Below are positions 39,801 through 50,287 of a stretch of 64,000 bases of DNA, one piece after another. The number at the start of each line of letters is the position of its first letter. Positions within the stretch are counted from its first letter, which is position 1. Below the pieces are notes generated by a model, which saw only the letters and a list, made by a program, of their open reading frames with translations, searched no databases and was not told the DNA's origin. The translations under genes were made by a program, and so were the position numbers. This DNA is from an uncultured Pelagibacteraceae bacterium. Lineage in GTDB: Bacteria > Pseudomonadota > Alphaproteobacteria > Pelagibacterales > Pelagibacteraceae. The DNA lies in assembly GCA_902585365.1 (NCBI GenBank), contig CACIDF010000002.1:60746-124745 (forward strand), written 5' to 3'.

Positions 39801-41012
39801 TTAAACCTTTTCAAATACTAAAGTGGCATTAGTTCCACCAAAACCAAAACTGTTAGACATTACAGAATTTAAATTAACATCTTTTTCAACTTTAGTTACT
39901 ATTGGGTAATTTTTTGCTTCATCGTCCATATCCTGAATATTTGCAGATGCAGCAATAAACTTATTTTTCATCATTATTAAACTATATACTGCTTCATGAA
40001 CTGAGGTTGCACCTAAAGAGTGACCAGCTAATGATTTTGTTGAGCTTATTTTTGGTTTGTAATCTTTAAAAGCCTCTCCAACTGCTTTTAATTCCGTTAT
40101 ATCTCCAACTGGAGTAGACGTTCCGTGAGTATTTATATAATCGATTTTATTTTTTGTTGTGCTTAATGCCATCTGCATACATCTAACTGCTCCTTCACCT
40201 GATGGAGCAACCATATCATAACCATCCGATGTTGCACCATAGCCAGTTAATTCTGCATAAATTTTTGCACCTCTAGCTTTTGCATGTTCGTATTCTTCTA
40301 GAACCAAAACTCCACCTCCACCAGATATAACAAAACCATCTCTTGTTTTATCATAAGGTCTTGATGCTTTTTCAGGAGTATCGTTGTATTTAGAAGAAAG
40401 AGCAGTCATTGCATCAAACATAGCTGTCATTGCAAAATGCACTTCATCACTTCCACCAGCAAAAATTATTTTTTGTTTTCCTAATTGAATTATTTCCATT
40501 GCATTGCCAATACAATGGCCACTTGTTGCACATGCTGAACTGATTGTGTAATTAATTCCTTTAATTTTAAATGGTACAGCCAAGGTCGCTGATGCTGTAC
40601 TAGACATTGTTCTAGGAACAATAAACGGGCCCATCCGTTTAGGACTCTTTGCTCTAGTTTTGTCTGCTGCTAAAATAACATTTTCAATAGAAGGGCCACC
40701 AGATCCCATAATCATTCCAGTTGAAGTATTGCTTACATCTTTTTCTTCTAGGCCAGAGTCTTTTACTGCCTCTGCCATAGAAATATAATTATAAGCTGAC
40801 CCTGGTCCCATAAATCTTATAAATTTTCTATCTACATGATCTTCAAGATTAATATTTGGCTTACCATGCACGTGGCTCTTTAAATTATATTCTTTGTATT
40901 CTTCTGAAAAAGAAATTCCTGATTTTGAATTTAATAGTGATTGATAAACTTCCTCTTGATTGTTCCCTAAACAAGAAACAACCCCTATACCTGTTACAAC
41001 AACTCTTTTCAT
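39801..41012 (-). CDS. fabB: Beta-ketoacyl-ACP synthase I
   Basis: [57 protein letters not shown]. Confidence 0.94.
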   Translation of the reverse strand: MKRVVVTGIGVVSCLGNNQEEVYQSLLNSKSGISFSEEYKEYNLKSHVHGKPNINLEDHVDRKFIRFMGPGSAYNYISMAEAVKDSGLEEKDVSNTSTGMIMGSGGPSIENVILAADKTRAKSPKRMGPFIVPRTMSSTASATLAVPFKIKGINYTISSACATSGHCIGNAMEIIQLGKQKIIFAGGSDEVHFAMTAMFDAMTALSSKYNDTPEKASRPYDKTRDGFVISGGGGVLVLEEYEHAKARGAKIYAELTGYGATSDGYDMVAPSGEGAVRCMQMALSTTKNKIDYINTHGTSTPVGDITELKAVGEAFKDYKPKISSTKSLAGHSLGATSVHEAVYSLIMMKNKFIAASANIQDMDDEAKNYPIVTKVEKDVNLNSVMSNSFGFGGTNATLVFEKV

Positions 41013-41512
41013 TATTTAAATAAACCTACTTTTAAATTTTCTGTTGAGTAAATTTTTTTGCCATCTGCTAACAAAATTCCATTTGCTAAACCGACAGTAG
41101 TGCCTTCTTTTATAAGAACTCTTTTCATATTAATTTCATAAACTGCTTTTTTGACATTTTTAAGAACTTCACCGGTAAACTTTACTGTGTTAACTCCTAG
41201 AGCTCTTCCTCTTCCAGGATTTCCTAACCATCCCAAATAAAATCCTACAAGCTGCCACATGGCATCTAATCCAAGACATCCTGGCATTACAGGATCTTTT
41301 TTGAAATGACAGTCAAAAAACCATAGACTATCTTTTATATCCAATTCAGCAACAATAAATCCTTTGCCAAATTCACCTTTGTTTTCACTAATTTCTGTAA
41401 TTCTATCAAACATTAACATTGGAGGTGCAGGCAGTTTTGCGTTTCCTGGACCGAAAAGATCACCATTAGCACAACTGATTAAATCGTTGTAAGTGTATGA
41501 GCTTTTTTTCAT
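41012..41512 (-). CDS. fabA: 3-hydroxydecanoyl-ACP dehydratase/isomerase
   Basis: [37 protein letters not shown]. Confidence 0.96.
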   Translation of the reverse strand: MKKSSYTYNDLISCANGDLFGPGNAKLPAPPMLMFDRITEISENKGEFGKGFIVAELDIKDSLWFFDCHFKKDPVMPGCLGLDAMWQLVGFYLGWLGNPGRGRALGVNTVKFTGEVLKNVKKAVYEINMKRVLIKEGTTVGLANGILLADGKKIYSTENLKVGLFK

Positions 41513-41562
41513 TTTTCGGTATCCTTAATACTTGATTTAGCAAAAATATAATATAGATTTAG

Positions 41563-41580
41563 TTTAGAATAGTTATAAAT
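41563..41580. promoter_or_regulatory. Irr/PerR-box-like palindrome, copy 1 (upstream of irr)
   Basis: TTTAGAATAGTTATAAAT ending 4 nt before the irr start; related copies at 42018 and 42049. Confidence 0.6.
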
Positions 41581-41584
41581 TACT

Positions 41585-42004
41585 ATGTTAAATAATAGCC
41601 AATATATTGAAAAATTAAGAAGTTCAGGTTTAAGACCAACAAAACAAAGAATAAAAATTTGCGAAGTTCTGTTCAATTCAGAAAAGACTTTTCATTTTAC
41701 TATCAACGAACTTGTAAAAAGAATAAGTAAGTCAACAAACGACAAAATTTCACTTGCAACTGTTTATAACACAGTCCATGCATTTAAAAATAAAGGTTAT
41801 TTAAAAGAGATTCCAATTAATTCTGATCAAAGTTATTTTGATACCAATACGTCGCATCACCACCATTTCTATGACGAGACTCAGAAAGATTTAATTGATA
41901 TAGATGATGCAGATGTTGAGCCAGTTAAAATTAATACAAGAATTCCTGGAAAAAAAATCAAGTCAGTAGAAGTACTTGTTAAAGTCGAAGACGACAAATC
42001 TTAA
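41585..42004 (+). CDS. irr: Iron response regulator Irr (Fur superfamily)
   Basis: GLRPTKQRIKICEVLF, ISLATVYNTVHAFKNKGYL, YFDTNTSHHHHFYDE (His-rich motif typical of Irr); divergent from fabA. Confidence 0.85.
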   Translation: MLNNSQYIEKLRSSGLRPTKQRIKICEVLFNSEKTFHFTINELVKRISKSTNDKISLATVYNTVHAFKNKGYLKEIPINSDQSYFDTNTSHHHHFYDETQKDLIDIDDADVEPVKINTRIPGKKIKSVEVLVKVEDDKS

Positions 42005-42017
42005 TTCAATTTCTACA

Positions 42018-42033
42018 TTATAATAGTTCTAAA
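42018..42033. promoter_or_regulatory. Irr/PerR-box-like palindrome, copy 2 (upstream of katG -35)
   Basis: TTATAATAGTTCTAAA (reverse complement TTTAGAACTATTATAA). Confidence 0.6.
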
Positions 42034-42036
42034 CTG

Positions 42037-42066
42037 TTGACAAATTTATTTAGAATTATTATAAAA
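42037..42066 (+). promoter_or_regulatory. katG promoter TTGACA-N17-TATAAA with Irr-box-like copy 3 overlapping the -10
   Basis: TTGACA 42037-42042, TATAAA 42060-42065; box TTTAGAATTATTATAAAA 42049-42066. Confidence 0.65.
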
Positions 42067-42083
42067 TATAAAAAAGGAGATAC

Positions 42084-44318
42084 ATGAGCACAGAGTTCAG
42101 AAATAAAGATTTTAAATATAAAGAATTAAGCAAATGCCCAGTAACAGGAGCAGGAACAACAGCTAAGTTTTCTGCAGGCAGAGGACAATCAAACAGAGAC
42201 TTTTGGCCAAATAGTTTAAATTTAAAGATATTAAGTCAGCATTCTAACCTGACTAATCCAATGGATAAAAAGTTTAATTATGCCAAGGAATTTAAAAAAT
42301 TAAATTACAAAGCCTTAAAAAGAGATTTAACAAAATTAATGACAGACTCGCAAGAATGGTGGCCAGCTGACTATGGTCATTACGGACCTTTTTTTATTAG
42401 ACTGGCTTGGCATGCGGCAGGTACTTATAGAACTGGTGATGGTAGAGGTGGAGCTGGAACAGGCAATCAAAGGTTTGCACCATTGAATGCTTGGCCAGAC
42501 AATGTCAATTTAGATAAAGCAAGATTGTTACTTTGGCCGATTAAACAAAAATATGGAAAACAAATTTCCTGGGCTGATTTATTTATTTTAGTTGGAAATG
42601 TTGCTTTAGAGTCAATGGGTTTTAAAACTTTTGGTTTTGGAGCAGGAAGAGTTGATATTTGGGAACCTGAGGATGATATTTACTGGGGATCTGAAAAGGA
42701 AATGTTAGGTGTTGAAAGATACAGTGGAAAAAGAGATTTAGAACAACCACTTGGAGCTTCACATATGGGATTAATTTATGTAAATCCTCAAGGTCCTGAT
42801 GCAAATCCTGACCCTCTTCTAGCTGCTCATGACATTAGAGAAACGTTTGGAAGAATGGCAATGAATGATTATGAGACTGTTGCTTTAGTTGCTGGAGGTC
42901 ATACATTTGGAAAATCACACGGAGCGGCATCCGAGTCTCATAAAGGTCCAGATCCAGAGGCATCAAGAATTCAAGATCAATCAACTGGGTGGAATAGTGA
43001 TTATAAATCAGGAAAAGGTGCTGATACTATAAGCAGTGGTATTGAAGGAGCATGGACACAGTCACCTATAAAATGGGACATGGGTTACTTTGATTGCTTA
43101 TTTAATCATGAATGGGAATTAACAAAAAGCCCAGCAGGAGCTCATCAGTGGACGCCAAAACAAAATGGCCAAAGAATTAAAATGGTACCTGATGCTCATG
43201 ATAAAAACAAAATGCATCCACCAATGATGCAAACAACAGATCTTTCTCTAAGGATGGATCCTTCTTATGGACCAATATCAAAACATTTTTACAACAACCC
43301 TAAAGAATTTGCAGATGCTTTTGCAAGAGCGTGGTTTAAATTAACTCATAGAGATATGGGTCCAAGAGCATGTTACTTAGGTAACGAGGTACCAAAAGAA
43401 GAGTTAATATGGCAAGATCCAGTAAAAAAAACAAAATATAAATTAAAGAAAAGTGATATTAAAACTCTTAGATCCAAAATATCTAAATCTAAATTGTCTG
43501 TAGCAGAGTTAGTAAGCACAGCTTGGGCATCAGCTTCAACTTACAGAGGATCAGATAAAAGAGGTGGAGCTAATGGAGCTAGAGTTTCATTAGAGCCGCA
43601 AATTAGTTGGGATGTTAATGATCCAAAACAGATTAATAAAGTTATCAAAACTTTAAAAAAAATTAAAAATAAATTCGATAATAAGAAAAAATCTGTTTCG
43701 TTAGCTGATTTAATAGTGCTTGGTGGAAACGTAGGCATTGAAATGGCAGCTAAGAAAGCAGGAGTAAATGTTGATGTGCCTTTTTACCCAGGAAGAGGAG
43801 ATGCTACACAAGAACAAACTGATATTCATTCATTTGGTCTTTTAGAGCCACAAGCTGATGGATTTAGAAATTATAATAAAGACGAGACATCTACAGTTTC
43901 AGCTGAGGAAAAGTTAATAGACAAAGCACAATTGATGGGTTTAACAGCTCCAGAAATGACAGTTCTTGTTGGTGGTATGAGAGTGCTAGATACTAATTTT
44001 GATCACTCAAAAAATGGAGTTTTTACTAAAAAGCCAGGGACTTTAACAAACGACTATTTTGTTAATCTTCTAGATATGAATACTACTTGGAAAGAAACAG
44101 ATAAATCTGAACAATTGTTTGTGGGAAAAGATAGAAAAACAAATAAAGTTAAGTGGCATGGTACTAGAGTAGACTTAATATTTGGTTCAAACTCGCAATT
44201 AAGAGCATTAGCCGAGGTTTATGCATGCAATGATTCATCTAAAAAATTTGTTAACGACTTTGTTTCAGCATGGACAAAAGTCATGAATTCTGACAGATTT
44301 GATCTGAAATTAAATTAA
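42084..44318 (+). CDS. katG: Catalase-peroxidase
   Basis: [55 protein letters not shown]. Confidence 0.98.
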   Translation: MSTEFRNKDFKYKELSKCPVTGAGTTAKFSAGRGQSNRDFWPNSLNLKILSQHSNLTNPMDKKFNYAKEFKKLNYKALKRDLTKLMTDSQEWWPADYGHYGPFFIRLAWHAAGTYRTGDGRGGAGTGNQRFAPLNAWPDNVNLDKARLLLWPIKQKYGKQISWADLFILVGNVALESMGFKTFGFGAGRVDIWEPEDDIYWGSEKEMLGVERYSGKRDLEQPLGASHMGLIYVNPQGPDANPDPLLAAHDIRETFGRMAMNDYETVALVAGGHTFGKSHGAASESHKGPDPEASRIQDQSTGWNSDYKSGKGADTISSGIEGAWTQSPIKWDMGYFDCLFNHEWELTKSPAGAHQWTPKQNGQRIKMVPDAHDKNKMHPPMMQTTDLSLRMDPSYGPISKHFYNNPKEFADAFARAWFKLTHRDMGPRACYLGNEVPKEELIWQDPVKKTKYKLKKSDIKTLRSKISKSKLSVAELVSTAWASASTYRGSDKRGGANGARVSLEPQISWDVNDPKQINKVIKTLKKIKNKFDNKKKSVSLADLIVLGGNVGIEMAAKKAGVNVDVPFYPGRGDATQEQTDIHSFGLLEPQADGFRNYNKDETSTVSAEEKLIDKAQLMGLTAPEMTVLVGGMRVLDTNFDHSKNGVFTKKPGTLTNDYFVNLLDMNTTWKETDKSEQLFVGKDRKTNKVKWHGTRVDLIFGSNSQLRALAEVYACNDSSKKFVNDFVSAWTKVMNSDRFDLKLN

Positions 44319-44322
44319 TAAA

Positions 44323-44934
44323 ATGGAAACTGCAATTAATACACCAAAAGTAAGCTTTGAAGATTTCTACGAAGTACCTAATTTAAAATTTGATATTGAA
44401 AAACTTAGAGCTGATTTAGATAAAATTCTTGAAGAAAAAAAGTTTAATTCTCCAGGAGTTACACACTTTGGCGCAATACCTCTTAACCAGATACCTAATG
44501 ATGAAAATTCTATTAAAGGTAATAATATTAGAGGTAAATATTGGACTATAGCAGATGAGACAGGAAAAGAAGTTTCAAGAGACGTAGAAATTGAAGAGTC
44601 TAAATATACTAAACTTTTACCAGAATTTGAAAAAACATATTTTAAAGAAGTTTATGAAACTTTAAGTAAAAAGTTTAAGTTAGGAAGAGTAAGATTATTA
44701 TTAAAGGAACCAAGATCTACTTTAAGTTGGCACAAAGATCCAGAGTGCAGATTACATGTACCAATAATAACAAACCCAGGTTGTTCGATGGTAATCGAAA
44801 ACGTTGCAAAACATTTACCAGCTGATGGAAAGGTTTGGATAACAAATAACACTAAATACCATAATTTTTTTAATGGAGGGGAGCAAGCGAGAATACACCT
44901 AGTAGCGTGTGTATTAGACAGTCCATTTAAATAA
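44323..44934 (+). CDS. Aspartyl/asparaginyl beta-hydroxylase-like cupin dioxygenase
   Basis: LSWHKDPECRLHVPIITNPG (HxD), NGGEQARIHLVACVLD. Confidence 0.65.
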   Translation: METAINTPKVSFEDFYEVPNLKFDIEKLRADLDKILEEKKFNSPGVTHFGAIPLNQIPNDENSIKGNNIRGKYWTIADETGKEVSRDVEIEESKYTKLLPEFEKTYFKEVYETLSKKFKLGRVRLLLKEPRSTLSWHKDPECRLHVPIITNPGCSMVIENVAKHLPADGKVWITNNTKYHNFFNGGEQARIHLVACVLDSPFK

Positions 44935-45179
44935 TGACTGAATTTACCAAAGGCATATTTGAGGTAAGTAGAGACGTTTACAAAAATAACAAAGGCTCAA
45001 TATTAAGAACAATTGTATATACAATTGGTCACTTTGCAATTGCAATTACAGTATTGATGCTTGTGGCAGATGTATCTTTTATGATTGCCTTGACAGATGC
45101 AATTGTTGAACCAATAGCAAATTCAGTTTGGTACTTTGTTTTAGATAAGTGGTGGGCAAGTAAAAGTAAAAAGTCCTAG
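44934..45179 (+). CDS. DUF2061-like small membrane protein
   Basis: RTIVYTIGHFAIAITVLMLVADVSFMIALTDAIVEPIANSVWYFVLDKWW. Confidence 0.65.
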   Translation: MTEFTKGIFEVSRDVYKNNKGSILRTIVYTIGHFAIAITVLMLVADVSFMIALTDAIVEPIANSVWYFVLDKWWASKSKKS

Positions 45180-45634
45180 TTACCCCACAAATATTCATTA
45201 TTAATCCATCCCACATAGTTTCCAGTTTCCACTTTAAACCATTTTTTTTCTTCTTTTTTAACAATCAATAATCTACCACTTTTAATTACTGCTATTGGTG
45301 TTGAATATTTTGTAGAATTTTTAAAGAGTATTTTTTCCTGAAGTGTAATTAATGATTTGTTTTTTTTAAGCTGAGATCTATGAACCCATCCACCATTATT
45401 TTTGTAATCTAGAATTTTTCTAAAATTTTCCTTTTCATCAATTATTTCAACTGGAAAATTTTTTTTTAAGTATACAAATTTAATTGGGTAGTCTAACCCA
45501 GGACCATATCTTACATTTACCTTATTATATTTCAAAGAAAGAAAGTAATTTTCTTCTGCTTTTGTATCATTTAAAAAAATTAAAAAAAAAAATATAAATA
45601 TTATCCTAAACGTATTTATTACATTAAATCGCAT
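45176..45634 (-). CDS. Secreted SH3-domain protein
   Basis: Signal peptide; KVNVRYGPGLDYPIKFVYLKKNFPVEIIDE; GWVHRSQL; YVGWINNEYLWGN. Confidence 0.78.
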   Translation of the reverse strand: MRFNVINTFRIIFIFFFLIFLNDTKAEENYFLSLKYNKVNVRYGPGLDYPIKFVYLKKNFPVEIIDEKENFRKILDYKNNGGWVHRSQLKKNKSLITLQEKILFKNSTKYSTPIAVIKSGRLLIVKKEEKKWFKVETGNYVGWINNEYLWGN

Positions 45635-46341
45635 ATTCTGAATTCTAAATTTAATAAATTAATAATTAAAACTTTTCCATTTAAACACTTTCCAACATCC
45701 AAAATATATTTAATAGCTTCATTAGCTTGAATATTGCCAACTATACCTGCAACTGTACCAATTACTCCATCTTCTTCACAAGTAGCTAAGTCATCATCAG
45801 GTGTACCTTGGTAAAAAGACTCCAAGCAAGGTTTTGTTTTTTTTGAAAAGTTGAACCCAAAAATATGTCCATCAAATTTTCCTATTGCCCCTGAAATTAA
45901 AACTTTTTTTAAAATTTTAGAAAATTTATTTATTAAAAATTTACTACTAAAATTATCAGTCCCATCTATTATTATATCAAAAGATTGTATTATTTTTTTT
46001 GTATTAAAATCATCAATTTTTTTCTTAAAGCTTTTTATTTTAATGTGAGGATTAACTTTTTTTAATCTTTGCTTTACTGCATCAACTTTGTATTTTTTAA
46101 TATCACTAGTAGTAAATATAGATTGCCTATGGATATTAGATAAATTAACTTTGTCATGGTCAATTAAGCCTATTGTTCCAACCCCAGCTCGACTCAAGTA
46201 CTCTGCTACAGGACAACCTAGTCCTCCAAGACCGACGATTAAAACTTTTGATTTTTTAAGTTTTTTTTGTCCATTGATACCAATATCTTTAAGAATAATT
46301 TGCCTCGAATATCTTTCTATTTCCTTATTTGTTAGGCTCAT
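45619..46341 (-). CDS. ThiF/MoeB/HesA family adenylyltransferase
   Basis: RYSRQIILKDIGINGQKKLKKSKVLIVGLGGLGCPVAEYLSRAGVGTIGLIDHD. Confidence 0.93.
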   Translation of the reverse strand: MSLTNKEIERYSRQIILKDIGINGQKKLKKSKVLIVGLGGLGCPVAEYLSRAGVGTIGLIDHDKVNLSNIHRQSIFTTSDIKKYKVDAVKQRLKKVNPHIKIKSFKKKIDDFNTKKIIQSFDIIIDGTDNFSSKFLINKFSKILKKVLISGAIGKFDGHIFGFNFSKKTKPCLESFYQGTPDDDLATCEEDGVIGTVAGIVGNIQANEAIKYILDVGKCLNGKVLIINLLNLEFRICDLM

Positions 46342-46781
46342 TTTTTTCCTGTGGACCCAAAACCACCTTGACCTCTAACAGTATCAGGTAAACTGTCAAC
46401 TTCCTCAAATTCCATTTTAATAATTGGAACTAAAACCATTTGAGCAATTCTATCACCATTATTAATTATGAAATCTTCTTTACCATGATTAAATAAAATA
46501 ATTTTTAGTTCACCTCTATAGTCACTATCTATGGTGCCAGGAGAATTTAATACACCTATGCTTTCTTTTGCAGCCAAACCTGATCTAGGTCTTATTTGAA
46601 TTTCCAATTCCTCAGGTATTGCAACTTGTAATCCTGTAGGAATTAACTCTGAGCTGTTTGGTTTAATTACAACTTTTTTTTCTAAAAACGCAGACAAGTC
46701 AACGCCAGATGAACCGTCTGTTTTATATTTTGGAGTAGTTACTTTTTTATTAGTCTTTTTAATTAATATTTTGACCATCAA
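46338..46781 (-). CDS. dut: dUTP diphosphatase
   Basis: GSSGVDLSA, RPRSGLAAKE, GTIDSDYRGEL, RIAQMVLVP, RGQGGFGSTGKK. Confidence 0.97.
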   Translation of the reverse strand: MMVKILIKKTNKKVTTPKYKTDGSSGVDLSAFLEKKVVIKPNSSELIPTGLQVAIPEELEIQIRPRSGLAAKESIGVLNSPGTIDSDYRGELKIILFNHGKEDFIINNGDRIAQMVLVPIIKMEFEEVDSLPDTVRGQGGFGSTGKK

Positions 46782-47986
46782 ATCATATTCAGCTGATTGA
46801 TAACCCTTTTTACAATCTCATCAGCTACTACTGATTTATAAGTTTTAGAAATAATTTCATCTTCAACTTTTTCATCTTTATAAAATATTGAAACCTCATT
46901 AAAATCAGAGTCAAACCCAATATCGTTCTTGCTAATATCATTGGCTATTATCCAATCACAACCTTTATTTTGTAGTTTTTGTTTACTATTTGAGTGTAAG
47001 TTATTAGTTTCCGCAGAGAAACCTATTACTAATTTTGGCTTATTATTATTTTTTGAAATTAAATTTAGAATATCTATATTTTTTTCAAAATTTAATTTTA
47101 GATCTTTATTTTTTTTAATTTTATTTTCACTTAAATTTTTTACTTTAAAATCACCTACAGCTGCACAAAAAATTGCAACATCACACGGTAAATTTTCTAT
47201 TGTCCTCTGATACATTTCTTCAGCAGTATTTACTTTTAATAAATTAATGTTTGGATCAGGGGTAAGCTTTGATGGACCAGAAATTAAGGTTGTATCAAAA
47301 CCATTATTAAATAATGATTTTGCTATCTCATACCCTTGCTTACCACTCGATCTGTTTGAAATGTATCTAACTGGATCTATATATTCTTGTGTTGGACCAG
47401 CTGTAACAATAGCTCTATATTTTTTATTACTACTTTTTGATTTAAAAAAATTATCAAGTTCTTTTAATATATACTCTATATCAGCCATGCGTCCGTCACC
47501 ATATTCTCCACACGCCATTTCACCATTAAATGGCCCTATGATCCTGTAATTGTAGCTTTTAATTTTTTCTAAATTTTGTTTATTTGATACATGTTCCCAC
47601 ATTCTCACATTCATAGCAGGACAAACAAATATACTTTTATTAGATGCTTGAACGACAGTTGTTGCTAAATCATCACTTATACCTTGACTCATCTTAGCAA
47701 TAATATTTGAGGTAGCTGGAGCTATAAGTATTAAATCTGCCCACCTTGATAGGGAAATATGGTCCATCTCAGACTCATTTTCAACAGAGTACATATCTGA
47801 ATAAACTTTATTTTTCGAAAGTGAAGCAATAGACAAAGGTGTAACAAACTCAGCACCACCTTTTGTAAGTATAGTTTTAACTTCACACTGAATTTTTATG
47901 AGAAATCTAATTAAATCTAATGATTTATAAGCAGCTATGCCACCTGAAATTATAAGTAATATCTTTTTTTTTTCTAAAAAATTCAT
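46778..47986 (-). CDS. coaBC: Phosphopantothenoylcysteine decarboxylase / phosphopantothenate-cysteine ligase
   Basis: LLIISGGIAAYKSLDLIR, APATSNIIAKMSQGISDDL, CPAMNVRMW, TAGPTQEYIDPVRYISNRSSGKQG. Confidence 0.96.
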   Translation of the reverse strand: MNFLEKKKILLIISGGIAAYKSLDLIRFLIKIQCEVKTILTKGGAEFVTPLSIASLSKNKVYSDMYSVENESEMDHISLSRWADLILIAPATSNIIAKMSQGISDDLATTVVQASNKSIFVCPAMNVRMWEHVSNKQNLEKIKSYNYRIIGPFNGEMACGEYGDGRMADIEYILKELDNFFKSKSSNKKYRAIVTAGPTQEYIDPVRYISNRSSGKQGYEIAKSLFNNGFDTTLISGPSKLTPDPNINLLKVNTAEEMYQRTIENLPCDVAIFCAAVGDFKVKNLSENKIKKNKDLKLNFEKNIDILNLISKNNNKPKLVIGFSAETNNLHSNSKQKLQNKGCDWIIANDISKNDIGFDSDFNEVSIFYKDEKVEDEIISKTYKSVVADEIVKRVINQLNMI

Positions 47987-47992
47987 ATTGAA

Positions 47993-49561
47993 TTAAAATA
48001 CTATGACACCTAAAAAAACAAGTAATAATAAACCAATAATACTTTGATTTCTTAGAGATTTCATCTCGTTTTTCTTCTCATTTAACGAAGAATAAGAATT
48101 AGTATTTTGTGGAATTTGACCGCTAGCTAAAAATGCTAAAGCTTGGTTTGCGTTTTCCATAACTTTTGGAAATTCTGGAATTTTTTTTAAAATTTCTGCA
48201 GAATCTTTTAAAGAGTCTACAACATTTTTAATTGGATCCTTTGTTTCTTTTAACCAATTTTCTAGCACAGGTCTTGAGGTTTCCCAAATATTAGTATTGG
48301 GATCTAACTTTCTTGAAACACCCTCTACAACTACCATTGTCTTTTGAAGTAACAAAAGTTGTGGCTGTGTTTGCATGTTAAATTTTTCAGTAATATCAAA
48401 CAACTGTTTTAATAATTTTCCACCAGATATATCTTTAACACTTTGACCAAATATTGGCTCTCCAATTGATCTAAGCGCTTGAGCAAGTTCATCAACTGAA
48501 ACATTTTTAGGCACTAATCCTGCTACTAAATGAACCTCAGCTACTTTCTTATAATCTCGACTTACAAAACCAAATAATATCTCAGCAAGATATCTCCTAT
48601 TTAATTTATCAATTCTCCCCATAATCCCAAAATCTATTGGTACAATTTGGCCTGATGAATTTATAAAAATATTTCCCTGATGCATATCAGCGTGAAAAAA
48701 GCCATCCCTAACAGCCTGTCTTAAAAAATGCTGTATTAAGTCAGATGCAATTTTTGAGGTATTTTTTCCACCCTCAATTAATTTATCTTTCTCTCTTATA
48801 GATATACCATCTACCCAATCTAAAGTTAGCACACTTTCACTAGTAAAATTCCAATATATTTTAGGCACATTAAAACCTAAATCATTCTTTGTATTTTCTA
48901 AGTATTCGTTAGCGGCTGCTGCTTCAAATCTCAAGTCCATTTCGTGATTTGTTATTTCTTTAAATAAAAAGACAACTTCAATTAATTTTAATCTTTTAGT
49001 TTTTGGAATTAACGTTTCTACCAAATAAGCCAACATCATTATTGCATCAATTTCTGAATTAAATATTTCTTTAATATTTGGTCTTAAAACTTTTATAGCT
49101 ACATCCTTTATTGAGTTACCCTCGTTTATCTTAGCTTTATGAACTTGTGCAATTGATGCTGCTGCAATAGGATCAGAGAATTCAATTATATTTTTTGAGG
49201 TTAATTCACCAAGCTCTTCTTTAATTATATTTTCTGCTAATGATTTTGAGAATGGTGGCAATTTATCCTGTAATTTTTCTAAATTTTTTGTAAGTTCTTC
49301 GCCAATAATATCCGGTCTTGTTGCTAAGAATTGTCCAAGTTTTATAAAAGTAGTCCCCAAGTCTTGAATTGTAGAACTTAAATCATTCGTACGACTTGTT
49401 TTCTTTTGTTTCCTAGTAAAAGATAATGAGATTAAATTAAAAAACAATTTGATAAAAAATGGAACTTTGTGAGATTTATCTACAATTTCTATAATATCCG
49501 AAGAGCCTATTTTTCTAGCAATTTTAAATAATATAATAATTCTATTAATCATATTTTCCAT
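47993..49561 (-). CDS. ubiB: Ubiquinone biosynthesis protein UbiB (ABC1/COQ8 atypical kinase)
   Basis: LGTTFIKLGQFLATRPDIIG, AAASIAQVHKA, FFHADMHQGNIF, PIDFGIMGRID. Confidence 0.95.
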   Translation of the reverse strand: MENMINRIIILFKIARKIGSSDIIEIVDKSHKVPFFIKLFFNLISLSFTRKQKKTSRTNDLSSTIQDLGTTFIKLGQFLATRPDIIGEELTKNLEKLQDKLPPFSKSLAENIIKEELGELTSKNIIEFSDPIAAASIAQVHKAKINEGNSIKDVAIKVLRPNIKEIFNSEIDAIMMLAYLVETLIPKTKRLKLIEVVFLFKEITNHEMDLRFEAAAANEYLENTKNDLGFNVPKIYWNFTSESVLTLDWVDGISIREKDKLIEGGKNTSKIASDLIQHFLRQAVRDGFFHADMHQGNIFINSSGQIVPIDFGIMGRIDKLNRRYLAEILFGFVSRDYKKVAEVHLVAGLVPKNVSVDELAQALRSIGEPIFGQSVKDISGGKLLKQLFDITEKFNMQTQPQLLLLQKTMVVVEGVSRKLDPNTNIWETSRPVLENWLKETKDPIKNVVDSLKDSAEILKKIPEFPKVMENANQALAFLASGQIPQNTNSYSSLNEKKNEMKSLRNQSIIGLLLLVFLGVIVF

Positions 49562-50253
49562 CCTGAATGAATAGAAACTATACCACCTGAAAGATTTTTA
49601 TAATTTGGTTTATAAAATTTATTACTCTTTAAAATTTCAATTAATTCCTCTTGATTTACAAAATTTTCAATGCTTTCTATTAAATACTCATATGGTTTAC
49701 TTTCCCCTACAACTATTTTGCCAATTGTTGGAATAAATTTTGAGTAATTTTTGTATAAAAATTCTAAATTTTGATTTTGAATTTTTGAAAATTCTAAACA
49801 AAAAAATCTTCCACCTTTTTTTAATACTCTGTAAGCTTCTTTAATAGATTTATTCAAATTTTTAGTATTTCTAAGTCCAAAACTTATTGTATAAAAATCA
49901 AAACTATTACTCGGCAAATTTAGTTTTTCGGCATTAGAAAGTTTCCATTTAATATTTTTATAATTTTTTAATCTTTTTTTTCCTTCATCCAGCATTTTAC
50001 GATTAAAATCTACACACAATATTTTTGATTTATTTTGATTAATTTCTGAAAATAGTTTAGCGATATCTCCTGTACCACAAGCGACATCAACAAGGGTATC
50101 ATTTGATGATGGGTTAATTTGTCTTATCAATTCTTTTTTCCAGTATCTGTGGACTCCTAAAGACATAAAATCGTTCATTAAATCGTATTTATTATAAACT
50201 GTGTCAAAAACACTTTTCACTAATCCTTTTTTTTGCTGAAGATTTTGCTGCAT
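49549..50253 (-). CDS. ubiE: Ubiquinone/menaquinone biosynthesis C-methyltransferase
   Basis: YNKYDLMNDFMSLGVHRYWKKEL, DVACGTGDIA, SFGLRNTKN. Confidence 0.96.
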   Translation of the reverse strand: MQQNLQQKKGLVKSVFDTVYNKYDLMNDFMSLGVHRYWKKELIRQINPSSNDTLVDVACGTGDIAKLFSEINQNKSKILCVDFNRKMLDEGKKRLKNYKNIKWKLSNAEKLNLPSNSFDFYTISFGLRNTKNLNKSIKEAYRVLKKGGRFFCLEFSKIQNQNLEFLYKNYSKFIPTIGKIVVGESKPYEYLIESIENFVNQEELIEILKSNKFYKPNYKNLSGGIVSIHSGWKI

Positions 50254-50287
50254 AGTAATAATATTATCTTAATTAATATAATATTAA

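Noticed and set aside
45851-46378. Two plus-strand ORFs antisense to the ThiF/MoeB gene
   Set aside because: Shadow ORFs of a clear CDS; no RBS or domain support.
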